Positions 33,507 through 35,908 of a DNA stretch of 35,908 nucleotides are shown here, in pieces (positions within the stretch are counted from its first letter, which is position 1; each line of letters starts with the position of its first letter). Origin of the DNA: Rhizobacter sp. (GTDB taxonomy: Bacteria; Pseudomonadota; Gammaproteobacteria; Burkholderiales; Burkholderiaceae_C); assembly GCA_021732645.1 (NCBI GenBank), contig JAKFUQ010000034.1:1-35908 (forward strand), in the 5' to 3' direction. The translations under genes and the position numbers were made by a program. The notes beneath the pieces were generated by a model. The model worked only from the letters and a program-made list of their open reading frames with translations. It ran no database searches and was not told where the DNA came from.

Positions 33507-34972
33507 TCAACACCCCGCAGGAGACCGACGCCTTGCAACGCGCCGCCGACAGTGCGCAGCAGGCTCAGGCGAGTGTCGATGGCCAGCCTGACGATTGGAC
33601 GCGCTACCTCGACACCTTGCAGATGTTTGCGGCCGACCCGGTGGCGCTGGAGACCCAGGGCATGCTGGTGCGCGTGGCCGGCCTGGTGCTCGAAGCCGCC
33701 GGCATCCGCGAGCCGGTCGGTTCGGTGTGCGAGGTGCGCATGGCGGGCCAGCCGCCCGTGTTTGCCGAGGTGGTCGGCTTTTCCGGCGACCGCACCTACC
33801 TGATGCCCACGGGCGATGTGCACGGGCTGGCCAGCGGCGCCCGGGTGGTGCCGAAAAGCTCGCCGATGGTGCCGCTGCTGCTGGGTGCGCCGCGCCACCC
33901 GTGGCGGCGCAGTCTGGACCGCACCTTGCACCTGCCGGTCGGTGATGGACTGCTCGGCCGCGTGGTCGATTCGCACGGCCACCCGATGGACCGAAAGGGG
34001 CCGCTGGCCGATGTGCACAACGCGCCGCTGGTGCGCCGCGCCATCAATGCGATGGATCGCGACCCAGTGCGCCGCCCGCTCGACACCGGCGTGCGCTCGA
34101 TCAACGCGATGCTCACCGTCGGCCGTGGCCAGCGCCTGGGCCTGTTTGCGGGCACCGGTGTGGGCAAGTCGGTGCTGATGGGCATGATGGCCCGCTACAC
34201 CGAGGCCGATGTGATCGTCGTGGGCCTCATCGGCGAGCGCGGTCGCGAGGTCAAGGAGTTCATCGAGGACATCCTCGGGCCCGAAGGCCTCGCCCGCTCG
34301 GTGGTGGTGGCCGCACCGGCCGACGCACCGCCGCTCACCCGCATGCAGGGCGCCAGCTACGCGACCGCGATTGCCGAACACTTCCGCGACCGCGGCCAGC
34401 ATGTGCTGCTGCTGATGGATTCGTTGACTCGCTACGCCATGGCGCAGCGCGAGATCGCCCTGGCCATCGGCGAGCCGCCGGCCACCAAGGGCTATCCGCC
34501 CAGTTGTTTTGCCAAACTGCCTCAACTGGTTGAACGCAGCGGAAACGGCATGGCTGGCAGCGGCTCGATCACGGCGATCTACACCGTGCTGACCGAAGGC
34601 GACGACCCGCAGGACCCGATCGCCGATGCGGTGCGCGGCATCCTCGATGGGCACATCGTGCTGTCGCGTGAACTGGCCGAGGCCGGGCATTACCCGGCGA
34701 TCGACATCGAACGCTCGATCTCGCGCGTGATGACGAATGTGGCACCGACCTCGCAGGTCGAATCGGCGCGGCGGTTTCGCCAGCTGCACTCCAAGCACCA
34801 GAAGGCGCGCGACCTGATCCAGCTCGGCGCCTATGCGCCCGGCCACGACGCCGAACTCGACAGCGCCGTGCGCCTGCATGCGCCCATGACCCAGTTCCTG
34901 CAGCAAGACATGCATCAACCCGCCAGCCTCGACAGCAGTGTCGAGTGGCTGCGCGCGGTGGTATCGGCCTGA
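33503..34972 (+). CDS. fliI: flagellum-specific ATPase FliI
   Basis: 489 aa; Walker [74 protein letters not shown]. Confidence 0.98.
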   Translation: MINTPQETDALQRAADSAQQAQASVDGQPDDWTRYLDTLQMFAADPVALETQGMLVRVAGLVLEAAGIREPVGSVCEVRMAGQPPVFAEVVGFSGDRTYLMPTGDVHGLASGARVVPKSSPMVPLLLGAPRHPWRRSLDRTLHLPVGDGLLGRVVDSHGHPMDRKGPLADVHNAPLVRRAINAMDRDPVRRPLDTGVRSINAMLTVGRGQRLGLFAGTGVGKSVLMGMMARYTEADVIVVGLIGERGREVKEFIEDILGPEGLARSVVVAAPADAPPLTRMQGASYATAIAEHFRDRGQHVLLLMDSLTRYAMAQREIALAIGEPPATKGYPPSCFAKLPQLVERSGNGMAGSGSITAIYTVLTEGDDPQDPIADAVRGILDGHIVLSRELAEAGHYPAIDIERSISRVMTNVAPTSQVESARRFRQLHSKHQKARDLIQLGAYAPGHDAELDSAVRLHAPMTQFLQQDMHQPASLDSSVEWLRAVVSA

Positions 34973-35003
34973 GCGGCACAGACCTCGACGCAAGGAGTTG
35001 ACG

Positions 35004-35468
35004 ATGAACCCCCTGGAACCCCTGATGACCCTGCTTGGCCAGGTCGAGCACGAGCGCGATGAGCTGGCCCTCGGCTGCCAACGTGCCGCGCAGGCGCAAC
35101 AGTCCACTGCCACACGGGCCGAGCAACTGCTGACCTACCGCCGCGAGTACGAGCAGCGCTGGGCGCACCAGTTCCGCACCGATGGCCGCATGGAGCTGGT
35201 CAACTGCTACCGCGGCTTCATGGAGCGCCTGACCCAGGCGGTCGACCAGCAGCGTGCCATGGCCGAACAGGCGCAGACCGAACTCGACAGCGCACGGCTC
35301 GCGCTGCGCGAGGGCGAGATGCGTGTGGCCTCGGTGCGCAAGCTCATCGAGCGCCGTGTCGCCGAAGTGCACACCGCCGTGCGGCGGCGCGAGCAGAAGG
35401 CGAGTGATGAGTTCGCGTCGCGCGCCACCTGGAATCGGGCCGCCAGCGGTCTGACAGGTGTCGCATGA
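35004..35468 (+). CDS. fliJ: flagellar export protein FliJ
   Basis: Coiled-coil MNPLEPLMTLLGQVEHERDELALGCQRAAQAQQSTATRAEQLLTYRREYEQRW...; position after fliI. Confidence 0.92.
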   Translation: MNPLEPLMTLLGQVEHERDELALGCQRAAQAQQSTATRAEQLLTYRREYEQRWAHQFRTDGRMELVNCYRGFMERLTQAVDQQRAMAEQAQTELDSARLALREGEMRVASVRKLIERRVAEVHTAVRRREQKASDEFASRATWNRAASGLTGVA

Positions 35469-35908
35469 GCGCGCTGAACCTGCTGGTGCCGCCATCGTCT
35501 GTCGTCAGCGCGGCCTCGGCGACCAGAGCGGCCCCGGCCCCCGAGACCAGGGATGACAAGAACCCGGCCACGTTTTCGCGGCTGCTGGCACGCAGCCGTG
35601 CGGCGGCCGAGACGGCGCCACAGCCCCCTGCGCCGTCGGCCCGCCAGGCCGCCGCTGCAACGCCGAATGCGACACCGAATGCGTCCGCCCATTCAGCCAC
35701 GAAGCCGAACCCAGCCGCGCGCGCCGAGCGGCGCGGCCACGATGACGCCGATGACCGCGCTGGCGATGCGCCCGACGCTGCCTCGCCCCGCTCCGCTGCC
35801 AACGATGCACCGCAGCGCAGTGCCGAGGGGGATGCCCGCGCTGAGCCCAGCGACGCTGCTGGTTCGACACCAGACGACCTGCACGCGGGGGCGACCCTGC
35901 CCAGCCCC
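35465..35908 (+). CDS. fliK: flagellar hook-length control protein FliK, N-terminal part (truncated by window edge)
   Basis: ATGA overlap with fliJ; MSALNLLVPPSSVVSAASATRAAPAPETRDDKNPATFSRLLARSRAAAETAPQPP...; Ala/Pro-rich N terminus and synteny typical of FliK. Confidence 0.8.
   Translation, partial: MSALNLLVPPSSVVSAASATRAAPAPETRDDKNPATFSRLLARSRAAAETAPQPPAPSARQAAAATPNATPNASAHSATKPNPAARAERRGHDDADDRAGDAPDAASPRSAANDAPQRSAEGDARAEPSDAAGSTPDDLHAGATLPSP

Noticed and set aside
33248-35113. 621-aa minus-strand ORF opposite fliH/fliI/fliJ
   Set aside because: Antisense to well-supported genes; no recognisable domain.
1-35908. CRISPR arrays, tRNA/rRNA genes, transposase or prophage genes
   Set aside because: None recognised; no short regularly spaced direct-repeat array and no such protein signatures in the ORFs.

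Overview
The window is a flagellar/chemotaxis locus of a high-GC betaproteobacterium, probably Burkholderiales (taxonomy is inferred). Minus strand from the left: truncated MCP, cheA, cheY and a short CheZ-like gene. Next come a plus-strand REC-histidine kinase/NarL-type regulator pair, then minus-strand cheZ, cheY, motB, motA, flhC and flhD. A minus-strand glycan-modification block follows (FdtB-like, FdtA-like, FAD oxidoreductase-like, methyltransferase, GNAT/FemAB-like, two multidomain glycosyltransferase/methyltransferase proteins, SPINDLY/GT41-like transferase). The right side holds two tandem flagellins, fliD, fliS, fliT, a YcgR/PilZ brake, fliE (minus) and fliFGHIJ plus the start of fliK. 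The most unusual non-coding signal is a pair of related ~370-bp foldback repeats (core 6128-6497 and 20497-20866) in the same orientation. Each is built from two ~110-bp inverted arms, and each arm carries its own internal hairpins. The left-arm and right-arm hairpins differ in sequence yet both remain perfectly paired, so structure appears to be conserved rather than sequence. Other leads: a second CheZ-like protein retaining the D-x3-Q pair, a ~36-nt motif shared by two distant intergenic regions, a set of FliA-like promoters, a long structured flagellin leader with a possible divergent promoter pair, and an unusual flagellin-glycan gene set. No CRISPR array, tRNA, rRNA or transposase gene was recognised. 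No computation or database search was run.
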